Shown here: positions 1 to 9,904 of the stretch, in pieces
How the letters are laid out: every line of letters starts with the position of its first letter
How positions within the stretch are numbered: the stretch's first letter is position 1
Source of the DNA: Phaeotremella fagi
Lineage: Eukaryota > Basidiomycota > Tremellomycetes > Tremellales > Phaeotremellaceae
Length of the DNA stretch: 64,000 nt
Reading direction: 5' to 3'
NCBI GenBank assembly: GCA_001599715.1
Contig: BCHU01000006.1
Location: 974,765 to 1,038,764 of the forward strand
Notes under the pieces: model-generated
What the model saw: only the letters and a program-made list of their open reading frames with translations
Database searches by the model: none
Told to the model about the DNA's origin: nothing
Made by a program: the position numbers and the translations under genes

Positions 1-1
1 C

Positions 2-940
2 ACTTACCTAACTCGTCTTGGTAAATCTGATCTAGCTCAGGAAACTTTCCTCAAAGCTCGACGGGATTTAATGGTCAAACGAGTCCGAGCAATCAGTTTC
101 GAAGGCGATATTTCCATTTACATCTCCGAACTGGCTATTGTCTGTTTCACCATTATTCGACATACATCTGATTGGTACATGACCGCCTTCAAGGAGAACA
201 AGATGGCTTCAGGTTTCGTCACTTGGGCTAAAGATCAGATTGAGCATTTCTGCTTAATGTTCAGAAGACAGGTCTATGCTCCGAACGTCAATCCAGACGT
301 TGTGGACGAGTGTTTACGAGTGGCTGCATCGCATAATCGAAAATTACTACGTGACGTTGGATTGGATTTCACTTTCCTCTTGTCGACCCTTTTACAGCAA
401 GACCCTTCGAACACTACTCAACCTCATCCTGTCTTCCAGGTGTCGTCAATCGCAGCAACACCAGCTCCTGGATATCATATCGAACCATCCCCATACATCT
501 CTTACGAACCTGAAACTCCCATCACCAGACCCACGATGGATTACAGCACATCAACGCCAGAACCTGCGTCAGCCTCACGATCAATGGAATATCTCATCCC
601 ACCAACGATAAGATCAGCCTCCTCATCAGGTCAAATCCCAAGATCAACCGAGCAGCAGGCTCCATCAATGCAGAAGACGACCTCAGGGAATTCGATCCAC
701 AGTACCAGGTCAGTGGAACCTTCACCTATCCCCAGATCGGTATCGGGGGGTACACAGCCTTTGGTGATTACTCCTAAATCACCTAGGAAACCGAAATTGG
801 AAATTGATAGTGCGCAAAGTACACCTAGGATGGATTCTGGACCTATGGAGAATCGACCAGCTCCACCGCCCAGGAGTGAGAGACGGGCGAGACCACCTCC
901 TCCTAGGACTTCGTTGGATGATAAGGAGAGTTTGAGGTGA
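2..940 (+). CDS. EXO84: Exocyst complex subunit Exo84, C-terminal part (5' end outside window)
   Basis: The frame is open from the left edge to the stop at 940, giving about 312 residues of a longer protein. The first 130 or so residues (LGKSDLAQETF, KRVRAISFEGDI, FTIIRHTSDWY, GFVTWAKDQIEHF, FRRQVY) match the helical C-terminal region of Exo84 as I know it from yeasts. Exo84 is one of eight exocyst subunits that tether secretory vesicles at growth sites. The remainder is a low-complexity Ser/Pro/Thr tail ending in proline-arginine runs (PPPRSERRARPPPPR), which looks disordered and could bind SH3 domains; that is inference. The N-terminal PH-like domain must lie upstream of base 1. The family call rests on motif memory, not an alignment. 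Confidence 0.8.
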   Translation, partial: TYLTRLGKSDLAQETFLKARRDLMVKRVRAISFEGDISIYISELAIVCFTIIRHTSDWYMTAFKENKMASGFVTWAKDQIEHFCLMFRRQVYAPNVNPDVVDECLRVAASHNRKLLRDVGLDFTFLLSTLLQQDPSNTTQPHPVFQVSSIAATPAPGYHIEPSPYISYEPETPITRPTMDYSTSTPEPASASRSMEYLIPPTIRSASSSGQIPRSTEQQAPSMQKTTSGNSIHSTRSVEPSPIPRSVSGGTQPLVITPKSPRKPKLEIDSAQSTPRMDSGPMENRPAPPPRSERRARPPPPRTSLDDKESLR

Positions 941-1356
941 GGTGGATGGGGAAGTCATTTAGAGCTGTGTTCATTTGATTGTTGGGGTGGGTGTATGGTA
1001 TGTATGAGTGTGACGATCTGTCAGAAACTGCAATGTGTATGTACGTGTTTGCATCATGTTTCCCCCGTCACCTGATCTCCTGAATCGTTTTGTCAATCGT
1101 CCCCTTCCCTGCAATACTAGATTACAGTATGCTGTGCTAATGTGTGTGTATTCCTTGTTTGATTGATTGATTAGTTGACATGTGAAGAACGATTCAGCAA
1201 GCTTCTTCCCCTCAGCTTCTTCCTTCTCGTTGTAGCTTCTTCTTCGCCTCGTTGATTCCACCTTGCTGTGAACACGATGCAGGGAGGTTCATCGTATATA
1301 GCTAAGAAGTTTGAAGGGTAATGTATTTTTTATTCCCATTCAAAAATCCTGAGATC
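941..1356. other. Intergenic region, nothing coding recognised
   Basis: This stretch separates EXO84 from the next rightward gene. It holds the EXO84 3' UTR and presumably the promoter of the gene at 1357. The open frame on the minus strand here has no protein-like composition and I leave it out. Confidence 0.5.
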
Positions 1357-1821
1357 ATGTGGGAAATCTCTCTTGGTTACAAACCTTTCGGTCATTGGGA
1401 AATCGTTTTAGAATACCAGCGTGATGAAGAGGACGACTCTTTGGATTGTGACAGCGATTGCGCCTCTTCTTGTGGTGGTGAACATGATTCCGAAAACTTC
1501 GTGAATTATAGTCGACTAGATCGTGCGGTTCCAATACACGACAAACACATATGTCATGTCTACAGCCCCGACATTGGAACGTACGAGTATGGACATCTTA
1601 CCCCGAAATTTCTCAGCCGAAATCTGTATTACGCTCGACTTGGTTCCTGTTACGACAGTCAACTGTCCGATATTCTTGAAATATGCAGTAAGGTCGATTT
1701 ACCTGGAGACGATGAAGGCTGTCAAGACTGGACTTATTCTGCTCTCTATGAGATCCAGAGACAGACCGAGACAGTAACTGGGTACGAACAAGTCTTGAAC
1801 GGAATTTTGGGCCTACCATAG
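1357..1821 (+). CDS. Small orphan protein with H...CQDW signature (paralogue of the gene at 9407-9904)
   Basis: Single exon, 154 residues. I chose the ATG at 1357 over the one at 1321 because similarity to the paralogue at 9407-9904 begins there (MWEISLGYKPFG versus MWTIKLAYEPYG). Both share an early HW[EK][IL]VL, a Cys-rich acidic stretch (DCASSCGGEHD versus CSKTCGGGDEHD), an NF, and a late CQDW. In established permuted papain-like families (LRAT, PPPDE) an early His and a later NC-containing motif form the active site, so a similar fold is possible. Here the residue before the Cys is Gly, whereas the paralogue has Asn, so this copy may be inactive. No signal peptide or membrane segment is visible. 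Function unknown. Confidence 0.7.
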   Translation: MWEISLGYKPFGHWEIVLEYQRDEEDDSLDCDSDCASSCGGEHDSENFVNYSRLDRAVPIHDKHICHVYSPDIGTYEYGHLTPKFLSRNLYYARLGSCYDSQLSDILEICSKVDLPGDDEGCQDWTYSALYEIQRQTETVTGYEQVLNGILGLP

Positions 1822-2290
1822 ACGTCTTTGGTTCTTGTAAGTGCAAGCGACTGTGCAATTGACTGACAAGACAAAAGTCATTGATACCTGCACACATCGA
1901 TTGAAACAAAGTGTCTTTTCTTGACCAAATACATCAGGTCTATTCTGTACCAACTCTTCTTCCGATCCAGCATCTCGATTACTCCCTTATCTACGACATT
2001 CAGTCCTTCTCCTACGGTCTCACCTTCCTGTTCCCCCTTGTAGTATCCTTCTTCGTCAGGTTTCTAATACGGCAGAGTAGAACGGTGATTTGTTTGGCGG
2101 GTATTTATTGTCTGATGTTGTCTTCAGTTGCTGTATGATATACCTTGTTGACATGTTGATGTATATCTCTATAAACACTAGCAATGACAATAAGGAGAAT
2201 CATCAAAATCATAGAAAATACTGGAAGTTTGCCGAAAACTGGATGAATCAGAATCAATTCGATGTTCCGTTTTAGACCAGACCACTCACT
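1822..2290. other. Intergenic region between convergent genes
   Basis: About 470 nt between the ends of the orphan gene and the kinase gene. Short frames at 1911-2275 lack convincing starts and composition. No repeat or RNA gene recognised. Confidence 0.45.
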
Positions 2291-3370
2291 CTATCGAACC
2301 TGATTCTCAGCTGCGGTGGCGAGTTCAGCAGCTTGGATCTTTTTCTGCGCTTTGAGAAGACGACGGGCCTTATTAGCCGCGATCATCGCCGCTTCTTCTG
2401 GTGTACCACGTAGTTTTTCTCTTTTTTCCTTGCTCAGTACCGAATGTTGAGTTTGATTACCCCGATGAAGACGAGTGAGAGTTTGATATGTGGCTGCGAT
2501 TACATCCTCTTCGATGTTCCAGGCCTCAACGAATATCGGTTTATCTTCTGGTGCCTGATGTATCCATCGTAGTAGTGCAAAATGTTCCAGGCGTTCGGTG
2601 TACCATCCTGATAGTTCCCAATCTACGATACCGGATATATTGACGACGTCATTAGTTGTTTGGACGATGATGTTGAGGAAATGGAGATCCATATGACAGA
2701 ATCGATGAGGTTGATTGAAAGGGTTGAGAATTTCAAGAACCGAAAGTTGTATTGGCGTGGTCTCTGGTGTTTGAACAGTTTGTTGATTCATTGCCTCTAC
2801 AAACGAGGTAGCAGACATGACTGACGTTGGCAGAAATCCATCGAATAGAGGGAAATTGAGAGTCTGCAACCCGTCGAAATCTGAGACAATTCCTTTCTTC
2901 GGCAGTTGATATCCTTTTTCCGCAGCAAAAGCTCCTATCCTCAAATTGACTAAATCCATCATACTTCGTATATCTTTAGACAGTCTTAGACGTTCTGACA
3001 TTGGAATTCGACCCCACACGTGTCCTAAAACTTTACCAGGAATCGTAGACATGACTATGACGTTGAGTTCACCGTATGAGAAGAAATTTATCGGTCGAGG
3101 AGCAGGGATATGGACGAGTTGAATGATCTCTAGTATCCTGAACTCGTAATCTGTTACTTTTGGACCGAACTTGATCGTGTACTCTTCATTGATGACAATC
3201 ACCCTCTTTCCCTTGGAGGAATAGAAGTCCGCGCCACGTTGTTGGGGAGTCATTGCCATGTATTCGTCGATTTTGGCCTTGACTAAAGAGACTACATGAT
3301 CGATATCATGACCAGATTTGAGGTTATGAGTAGAACACGGCGACTGAGTGTTGGCGTTGAAGTTAGACAT
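2291..3370 (-). CDS. APH/choline-kinase-like phosphotransferase (protein-kinase-like fold)
   Basis: Single exon, 359 residues from the Met at 3370. A Met further upstream would add low-complexity sequence outside the conserved region. The catalytic loop is HMDLHFLN (H226, D228, N233), followed by IVDWE with the metal-binding Asp at 250. This is the Brenner-type motif of the aminoglycoside phosphotransferase superfamily. The N-lobe shows the nucleotide-binding beta strands (VIVINEEYTIKFGP) and the hinge with VIVMSTIPG. In fungi such proteins are numerous and mostly of unknown substrate. The C-terminus is a Lys/Ala-rich helix (KARRLLKAQKKIQAAE). The gene is transcribed away from CPR6 across a shared upstream region. 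The family call is firm; the substrate is unknown. Confidence 0.85.
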   Translation of the reverse strand: MSNFNANTQSPCSTHNLKSGHDIDHVVSLVKAKIDEYMAMTPQQRGADFYSSKGKRVIVINEEYTIKFGPKVTDYEFRILEIIQLVHIPAPRPINFFSYGELNVIVMSTIPGKVLGHVWGRIPMSERLRLSKDIRSMMDLVNLRIGAFAAEKGYQLPKKGIVSDFDGLQTLNFPLFDGFLPTSVMSATSFVEAMNQQTVQTPETTPIQLSVLEILNPFNQPHRFCHMDLHFLNIIVQTTNDVVNISGIVDWELSGWYTERLEHFALLRWIHQAPEDKPIFVEAWNIEEDVIAATYQTLTRLHRGNQTQHSVLSKEKREKLRGTPEEAAMIAANKARRLLKAQKKIQAAELATAAENQVR

Positions 3371-3793
3371 GGTGTAGGGAAGGGACTGGAGTGGATTACG
3401 GAGATTTGTTAGATCCAATATGGATGGTGACTGTGCACCGGCTGGAAGTTTGGTAAGTTGCTGTAGAACGATGATATATGATATATGATTTATGATGGCC
3501 AATGGATGTTGAATGTTGGATGTTGGATGTTGAATAACGTTGTGGCAACAATCCTTGTTGTACTAGTACTGATTTACGGCACGGACGACCTCCACCTACG
3601 GGGAACACGTGACGTGGTATGAAGACGGACTTCAACCTCACTCCGCTCCTCCAATAGCTACACAGAAGTTGCTCGAAAACTGTATACATGAATTGATTTT
3701 GATTTCCACTTTGGTACCCCTTCTTCCCATTCTTCTCTTCAATTTATATATATCACATCCTCTATTCTCTATCTCAAAAATAACCGATTCAAC
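3371..3793. promoter_or_regulatory. Shared divergent promoter region (kinase and CPR6)
   Basis: This 423-nt interval lies between two divergent start codons. It contains low-complexity tracts: a TATGATATATGAT-type run near 3470-3495 and imperfect copies of GGATGTTGAAT at about 3503-3538. A TATATATAT tract lies just upstream of CPR6 near 3744. Promoter function is inferred from position only. Confidence 0.5.
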
Positions 3794-5333
3794 ATGTCTC
3801 ATACCATCTGCTACTTCGATATCACCATAGCTTCAGAGCCAGCTGGTAGAATAACCTTCGAGCTTTTTGACGACGTTGTTCCCAAGGTGCGTTTGATCGA
3901 TCATACATTCCAAAGCATTGACATTAATCTAACCTCCACTCTCAACAGACCGCTGCCAATTTCAAGCACCTATGTTTAGGAGATAAGACTAACGCTGAAG
4001 GCAAAAAGTTAGCTTACGCTGGATCAAGTTTTCACAGATGTATCAAAAGGTTGGTTCATTGATTGTTCTTGATTTTTCACTAACTCTACTTAGTTTCATG
4101 TTACAAGGTGGAGACTTTACTCGAGGGGATGGAACAGGCGGTGAATCTATCTATGGTGAAAAGGTAAGCTCGAGGGCCGTTGAGATAGTCTCCCGCTGAC
4201 AGCTTTTTAGTTTGCCGGTGTGTTGAACGTTGATTGATGATACTGGTTCACTGACTTGGCTAGATGAAAACTTTACTTTAAAGCACGAGAAGCCAATGTT
4301 ACTATCAATGGCCAATGCTGGTGAGTCTTTCATGATAAATTTTTCTATCCAGTCGTTGATTCATCAATGACAGGGCCTGGCACCAACGGATCACAATTCT
4401 TCATTACAACGTACGTCTTCCTATAACCTTCTTCGCCAGTACTAACAGAGTATCCCTCTTCAGCGTCCCAACCCCTCATTTGGACGGTAAACACGTCGTT
4501 TTTGGTAAAGTTCGCTCCAACCGTGGTCTCGTTCGTCGTATCGAGGCTTTACCAACAACCTCCGATAGACCCAATGAACCCGTTACTATTGCTGCAGCAG
4601 GCGTTTTATCAGCTGAGGAGGTAGCCAAAGAAGATGAAGATCGTAAAGCAGCCCAAGCAGCAGCTGGCAGTAGTGAGGATATCTGGGAAGATTATCCTCA
4701 AGATGAAGAGGGAATTGATGCTGAGAAACCTGAGGAGGCTTTGGGTGTCGCTGCCAAATTGAAAGATATTGGTACTGGGTTAGTACTTAAACCAACAGTA
4801 TTCGATGATCTCAGCTGATTGTTTAATGATAGAGAGTTCAAGGCCGCCCGTTTCGCAACAGCACTCGATAAATACCAAAAAGCTCTTCGATATCTCGATG
4901 TTCATCCCGATCTTCCTGAGGAGGCTCCCAAAGAGCAAGTAGAGGCTTTCCGTACTCTGTAAGTTTTCTGACGTTGGTGACCCGAACACATAAGCTGATG
5001 TCTCTCTCATTCAGTCGTTTGCCACTCCTCACCAACGCTTCCCTAGCCGCACTCAAATGTAACCCACCCGCCGGTAAACTAGCAGTCACCTTAGCAACCA
5101 GAGCCCTCAATCTTGGATCCCTACAACCAGCCGAAAAAGGTAAAGCTCTCTATCGACGAGCTTTAGGCAGAATCCAAATCAAAGATGATGACGAAGCGGA
5201 GAAAGATTTGAAAGAAGCTTTGGAGAATGTCCCTGGTGATGCGGGGGTTTTGAAGGCTTTGAAAGAGGTTGAAACTAGAAGGAAGGCTAGATTGGATAAG
5301 GAACGAAAGGCTTATGGAAAGATGTTTGGATAG
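3794..5333 (+). CDS. CPR6: Cyclophilin-40 type peptidyl-prolyl isomerase (CPR6/CYP40), 9 exons
   Basis: Exons 3794-3886, 3949-4049, 4094-4163, 4211-4217, 4264-4320, 4374-4410, 4464-4778, 4833-4958, 5015-5333 close in frame to 374 residues. The N-terminal cyclophilin domain shows FHRCIK with catalytic Arg61, [15 protein letters not shown] and GSQFFITT. The Trp that binds cyclosporin in CypA is His here ([12 protein letters not shown]), as is usual in CYP40. An acidic linker ([12 protein letters not shown]) leads to C-terminal TPR repeats (about residues 225-350, e.g. [12 protein letters not shown]), which in this family dock on the Hsp90 C-terminus. Exon 4 is only 7 nt (TTTGCCG) yet is needed to restore FADENF. 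Family call very firm. Confidence 0.95.
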
Positions 5334-5528
5334 ATATGGATGAATGATAGGTTGACGCTATTGAGTATTTTGATAACACGATAGTATGCACGAAATTTAT
5401 GTCATACGCTTGCGACTTTACGACTTTATGTCTACTGTACACATACAATAGTCATACGACAATGTTAATACATCTTCAGTCACGCAACTGTCTACTATCA
5501 TGGTATGGTATCACGCAACAAAATCTAA

Positions 5529-6224
5529 CTAACAAATTTCCTGTTCTAAAGGATAGGTATTCAAGCCAAGATTGAACCATTGCCCAGAAATGACCTCGGA
5601 AGCTTCAGAGAGTAAATTTCTCAGGCCCTTGAAAAAAGATCGAGACTCAACAACCTCAGGCAAAGGGATCGGTTGATTCATAAACCCAACCCAATGCCTT
5701 TCTAATTCACGAACATGACCATCAACATCGTCCTTCGACATGTTCTCAAACCTGATTCGAGCCCTCTCACAAAATGAATTCCTAGCTTCACCATCGAAAT
5801 TTGGATAACCTTTCAAAAAATTCGAAACATCTTCAAAATCTCTGTTGATGTTTGAATTAGAAAACAATTCGTAAGTCGTATAAGATTGTTCATCAATTAC
5901 TGTCAAGCAGAATAGGACTGTACTATCGATGTCTCTGTGGTTTTCGAGATTGTTTATTCTGATCCAACCGAAGATCGTTCCTGGATGATTGGTGTTTATG
6001 GACCAGAGAGTTGGGGTGTTGCCTGTGATGCTAAATCTTTTGTTTAGGATATCATGGGTTTCTGATTGGAATGATACTGCGGTGGAGTAGTCTTGGAAGA
6101 TGTACCATGGTCCTTCGTGTTCTGTTGAAGAGAAAGACATTTCAAGAATTGGTTGGAGGGGATGAGATCGGAAGGGAGATGAGAAGAACATTATGTCTTG
6201 ATCTGTACGAGATGTTCTGTCCAT
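5529..6224 (-). CDS. Hypothetical protein, 231 residues
   Basis: Single uninterrupted frame ending convergent to CPR6, with starts possible at Met1, Met12 or Met29. The composition is protein-like, with a mixed N-terminal part (EGPWYIFQDYSTAVSF) and an amphipathic helical C-terminal half (RARIRFENMSKDDVDGHVRELERHW). No signal peptide, membrane helix or catalytic motif is visible. I recognise no family. It lies at the left border of the lineage-specific gene block. Confidence 0.55.
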   Translation of the reverse strand: MDRTSRTDQDIMFFSSPFRSHPLQPILEMSFSSTEHEGPWYIFQDYSTAVSFQSETHDILNKRFSITGNTPTLWSINTNHPGTIFGWIRINNLENHRDIDSTVLFCLTVIDEQSYTTYELFSNSNINRDFEDVSNFLKGYPNFDGEARNSFCERARIRFENMSKDDVDGHVRELERHWVGFMNQPIPLPEVVESRSFFKGLRNLLSEASEVISGQWFNLGLNTYPLEQEIC

Positions 6225-6808
6225 CGGATCTGAATTAGAAGACTCGCTATTGACATTCCCGATGAAATGCCTTCTTGGTATCGGAAAACTTCAACAAGGA
6301 TATGTATGGCTTGTCGGGTAATTCGATTTCAACACAATCAGAAGGCCACTCGACATAGAAGCCGATATGACCTCAAATTCTACTTACTGCATGTCACTGA
6401 TTTTGACTTTTTCTGTTACCAATACCTCAATTTGTGGTAGGTATGATGGGCTTACCTGTGTTGTGATTGTGGGATATATTGGGAAGATTCGCATAAGATA
6501 TAGAAGGTCACTTGGCAAAATGTTTCAAGTATCAAATACAACTTTCAAAACCAATTCAAGTCTCAACTCCTACCTTCTCTCATTTCTGTCATTCAATCTC
6601 GGGAAAAGTGATTATTACTCTCGCCCCTGCACAAAATGGATGAAAGGTGATTATCAATGTTCCTCAACCCTTTCAACTTGACATTTCAATCCTTTCAATC
6701 AGGTTACTGATAAGCCAGCTGAGATTGATTTGTTCATTTCTCATTCATTTCTCACTCGGTTTACTTTCTCTCTTCCTTCTTACTACCACAACCATATTCA
6801 ACACTACC
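6225..6808. other. Intergenic region, likely divergent promoters
   Basis: This stretch lies between two divergent genes. A pyrimidine-rich tract (about 6745-6800) leads into the start codon at 6809, as seen before many genes here. Frames in this interval lack credible starts or composition. Confidence 0.45.
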
Positions 6809-7387
6809 ATGAGCGACTACAAAGAAACCAACATCAAGACAGAACTTGATACTGACAGTATTGGTGTTCGCACAGAAGTCGATTCAGAAGATCAGGTTGA
6901 TCAGCAAAAGAAGGTAGACTCTCAAACCGAAGAAGTAGAATCAACTCCTAGTTCAAGTATCTACAGAGGGAACCCTTATCACACTGCAGAACAAGCGACT
7001 TTGATATGGAGCACCGCAGGAAAACTAGATCCCGCAGAAAGTTCACCTTCAAGTAAAAGAACCACCACAGGTGCTTCAACTCTGTTGGGCATTGCTCAAC
7101 GGGTTATCCAGTCTGCTGCTCTCCTTGTTCCTGATGGAGGAACCATCAGTAACACGATGTTAGTCAGAACAGATTCAAGAGTAGAATCAGCTACCGTTAG
7201 CGGGAAACTCATCGTCGAGAAGAAGGATTTGTACGTCGGTAAAAAACTTGTTGTCGGTCCTACAGCCTCAGTCAGTTGTGAATCATTGTCCGGACCTTCA
7301 ACTGCGGTTATTGAGTATTCTGGTCAATTACAATATTCAAATAAAACTAAATTCAAGGGGAAGATCCAAAGGCGTGGGCGATTTTGA
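6809..7387 (+). CDS. Beta-solenoid (bactofilin-like) protein, 192 residues
   Basis: Single exon. I chose the ATG at 6809 because it follows the pyrimidine tract, while the upstream in-frame extension is hydrophobic 5'-UTR-like sequence. The first 90 residues are acidic and low complexity (ETNIKTELDTDS, VDSQTEEVES). The C-terminal half is a run of short beta strands with recurring small/Gly turns and regular hydrophobic spacing (MLVRTDSRVESATVSGKL, VEKKDLYVGKKLVVG, ASVSCESLSG). This resembles the right-handed beta-helix of bactofilins and other polymer-forming proteins. The next gene (8023) has the same character, so they look like a local pair. Fold assignment is pattern-based and uncertain; function unknown. 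Confidence 0.55.
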   Translation: MSDYKETNIKTELDTDSIGVRTEVDSEDQVDQQKKVDSQTEEVESTPSSSIYRGNPYHTAEQATLIWSTAGKLDPAESSPSSKRTTTGASTLLGIAQRVIQSAALLVPDGGTISNTMLVRTDSRVESATVSGKLIVEKKDLYVGKKLVVGPTASVSCESLSGPSTAVIEYSGQLQYSNKTKFKGKIQRRGRF

Positions 7388-8022
7388 GGTTTAGAAGGAT
7401 GGGTATTGAAGGGGAGGATGAATTGAACAGATGAAAGGAGAGTTGGTACAAAGCTTCCAGAGAGATGTAAATCAATGTTCATAGGAAAGCCTACAAATAT
7501 CAGTGAACTTGCCCCATTCTCCAGATGTGAGGAATTAATCGTTTGTGATCATCTAGATACGGTAGTCAACTTTGGATAGCATACATACTTGTACACCGCC
7601 ATCATGCCACCCTCAGCCGCCACGGGCCTCAATGACACTGCGAATCGACGAAAGCACGAAAAATCATACGGAGAATTGCGGCATTAGATTAAATTAGCTG
7701 ACTTGCTTTGACACGTAACATAAGAATTATCTAAAACCATATGAAGAAATCCAAGATACATGCCATCACCAATGTCATACAGTACTTTACAACATGTCAG
7801 GGGGACTCCAAATGAGAGCGGGGTTTAGTATAGATCCGATGACTTGAGGAATGATTGGAAGTACATTGAAAGGATTCGATAACGTAGACGACAAGGGATC
7901 GAGAAGACTTGACCTTCTTGCGCTAGATGGCCCTTCGATCCTCTTTATTGTATACATCAGTCACTTGCCAATAAGATTCTGCTAATTCAATCGCCACCGA
8001 GATAACACCTTCAAAGTCTACC
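7388..8022. other. Intergenic region with a repeated 18-bp element
   Basis: This 635-nt stretch separates the two beta-solenoid genes. It contains ACGGAGAATTGCGGCATT at 7668-7685, repeated exactly at 28656-28673. No frame here looks coding. Confidence 0.5.
7668..7685 (+). repeat. 18-bp element, copy 1
   Basis: The sequence ACGGAGAATTGCGGCATT is identical to 28656-28673. Similarity continues imperfectly for about nine bases (A/T-GA-T/C-TAAA). It lies about 340 bp upstream of the gene at 8023. It contains CGG triplets of the kind bound by Zn2Cys6 regulators; that role is inference. Confidence 0.6.
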
Positions 8023-8763
8023 ATGTCACAAAACTCTCGACCCGTCGAAATCTATACTATTCACTCATGGTCCAACGCTAACGTCGGTCTCACGGTCGCA
8101 GAGTTGGGATGGTTATCACACGACTGTGGACTACTCTACTCCACTGGAGATCTAGAATTAGCAGAAGGAGATGTCCACGAGACCAATATAGTAGTCAGAG
8201 GGAAACTTACCACAGCAACCGAATCAGAAATCTTCGGTAAAGTTATCGCCGAGAGTTTATTGGCACAGAACCAAACAACGTTCTACAGAATGATCAGTAT
8301 CCGTGGTAAAAGAAATAAAATATCTTTCTGGGGCAGGGATAGTGAATTCCGAGCTGATGTAGATGTCTTTGGAAATTCAGAGCTTTCTTGTTGTGAGTTC
8401 AAACAGAGGCTGAAAATCGACGGGGAGTTAGAGATGTGTGGTAAAAATATCTTCGATGATAATGTCTCGGTCTCAAGTACAACTATTCTAGACGGTGAAC
8501 CGATATTTCAGACGAAGGCTAAATTTGGTAAAATGCATGTGAGAGGTCAAGTCACTTTTCAGAGTTCCCTTCAGATTTTCGATACGAAGATTACGGGTAT
8601 AAAGACGGCAAGGATTAAAGCTCTCGAACCTGGTTGTATTAATTACCTGATGCGTTTGGATAAATCAGATTATCTGGGGGAGATTTGGGATTGTCAAGGT
8701 AATCGGGTCTATCCACGTGAGGGGGACAGTGATACTGAGAATGAAAGTGAGATTGAGAAGTGA
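8023..8763 (+). CDS. Beta-solenoid (bactofilin-like) protein, 246 residues
   Basis: Single exon. Almost the whole protein consists of short strand-turn units with alternating hydrophobic residues and frequent Gly (TNIVVRGKLTTATESEIFGK, MISIRGKRNKISFWG, DVDVFGNSELSCCEFK, LKIDGELEMCGKNIF, GKMHVRGQVTFQSSLQIFD). This is what one expects of a bactofilin/polymer-forming beta-helix. The C-terminus is an acidic tail (EGDSDTENESEIEK). It has no signal peptide or membrane helix, so it is probably cytoplasmic. Together with the gene at 6809 it suggests a duplicated family. I cannot test whether homologues occur in bacteria or other fungi. Confidence 0.6.
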   Translation: MSQNSRPVEIYTIHSWSNANVGLTVAELGWLSHDCGLLYSTGDLELAEGDVHETNIVVRGKLTTATESEIFGKVIAESLLAQNQTTFYRMISIRGKRNKISFWGRDSEFRADVDVFGNSELSCCEFKQRLKIDGELEMCGKNIFDDNVSVSSTTILDGEPIFQTKAKFGKMHVRGQVTFQSSLQIFDTKITGIKTARIKALEPGCINYLMRLDKSDYLGEIWDCQGNRVYPREGDSDTENESEIEK

Positions 8764-9406
8764 GCTTCTGGGGAAGGAAGGCGTTTGCCTACATGATCAC
8801 TGTAGTCAATCATTCGTTTGGTTCCATCAATAAGTAGTCGTCGATATGAGATAAGACATGTCCTGGGTAGATTCTACAGACGACTGAAAACATTCATCTT
8901 GACGAAATATGATCCTGTCTTGAAAATGACCTATCCACAAGCTCTTCCTCATCAAGAACAACTTCGAATCAAATTCCGCCGTATCCTTTGAGGATTTATG
9001 ACAACCCTCTCCGCTGCAATAACTGGATCACCATTAAGTGTACCTACCAGGTCATTAAAAGCCTCTAGAGTAGAATGAGTATTAGTTCTTCATCGAATGA
9101 ATATTCCTCTGTTACAAACAATCTATTTCTCTTCTTAGAACTATGTATAAGCGATTATCCTCTGCGAGGCCAATCTCTGTTTTAAATCACATCTTAACAA
9201 TTGCACAGGTTGTCGAGAGGCAAAAGTGAAGGAAAAGGGAGTTGAATAGTTATCCAGGATGCATCAGAGTGTATAATACGATCCAAATCAGACGTATACT
9301 GTATAGATGGAGCGTATGTCTTTCTCACTGCAGAAGAGTATCAATCAGGATAGTCACCATGAGATAATAAAAGGTCTTATCACTTACATCTCATTTGAAC
9401 ATAAGA
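8764..9406. other. Intergenic region between convergent genes
   Basis: About 640 nt with no credible frame, repeat or RNA gene. It is AT-rich with scattered short pyrimidine runs. Confidence 0.45.
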
Positions 9407-9904
9407 TTACCACATAGCTCCCTCTCCATCTTTGACAGTCCCCAAAACTTTCTCCCATCCATCACTCAAATCAACCTGGTCCTCCAGAGCATGTAATGTG
9501 TCAAAAACCCAATCCTGACAATTAAGTCCACCCCGAGGTATCTCAACATCTTCACAAACCCCCAAAACCTTCCTTAGTGAATCATCATCGAACCAACCAA
9601 GTACATCCGACATCAACAACGTAGGATCAAGAACATCCGTCGAATGTTGATATACGAACTCATCGTTCACCGAGGACCTGATCACATGAACAGAATGGAT
9701 ACGAAAGTGAGGAACAGCTTTATCGAGTTTATTGTTCCAGATGAAATTTTGGGGATCGTGTTCATCACCCCCACCGCAGGTTTTGGAACAGGTTGGAAGA
9801 CATGGGTCGAGGGATTCGTCTTCGAAAGAAGGGTCGTAGGTTAGGACGAGTTTCCAATGACGGACTAAACCGTAGGGTTCGTAGGCTAATTTGATGGTCC
9901 ACAT
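9407..9904 (-). CDS. Small orphan protein with H...NCQDW signature (paralogue of 1357-1821)
   Basis: Single exon, 165 residues from the Met at 9904, where similarity to the paralogue starts (MWTIKLAYEPYG). It has RHWKLVLTY, a Cys/Gly-rich acidic patch (CLPTCSKTCGGGDEHD), and GLNCQDWVFDTLHALE. Unlike the copy at 1357, it keeps Asn before the putative nucleophile Cys (NCQDW), which favours an active permuted papain-like (LRAT/PPPDE-type) fold. That is inference from motif order His then Asn-Cys. It is divergent from the first F-box-like gene. No secretion signal or membrane helix. Confidence 0.7.
   Translation of the reverse strand: MWTIKLAYEPYGLVRHWKLVLTYDPSFEDESLDPCLPTCSKTCGGGDEHDPQNFIWNNKLDKAVPHFRIHSVHVIRSSVNDEFVYQHSTDVLDPTLLMSDVLGWFDDDSLRKVLGVCEDVEIPRGGLNCQDWVFDTLHALEDQVDLSDGWEKVLGTVKDGEGAMW

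Noticed and set aside
1911..2275. Overlapping 61-75 residue frames after the first orphan gene
   Set aside because: The first lacks an ATG at its start, neither has domains, and no splice link to a neighbour closes a frame.
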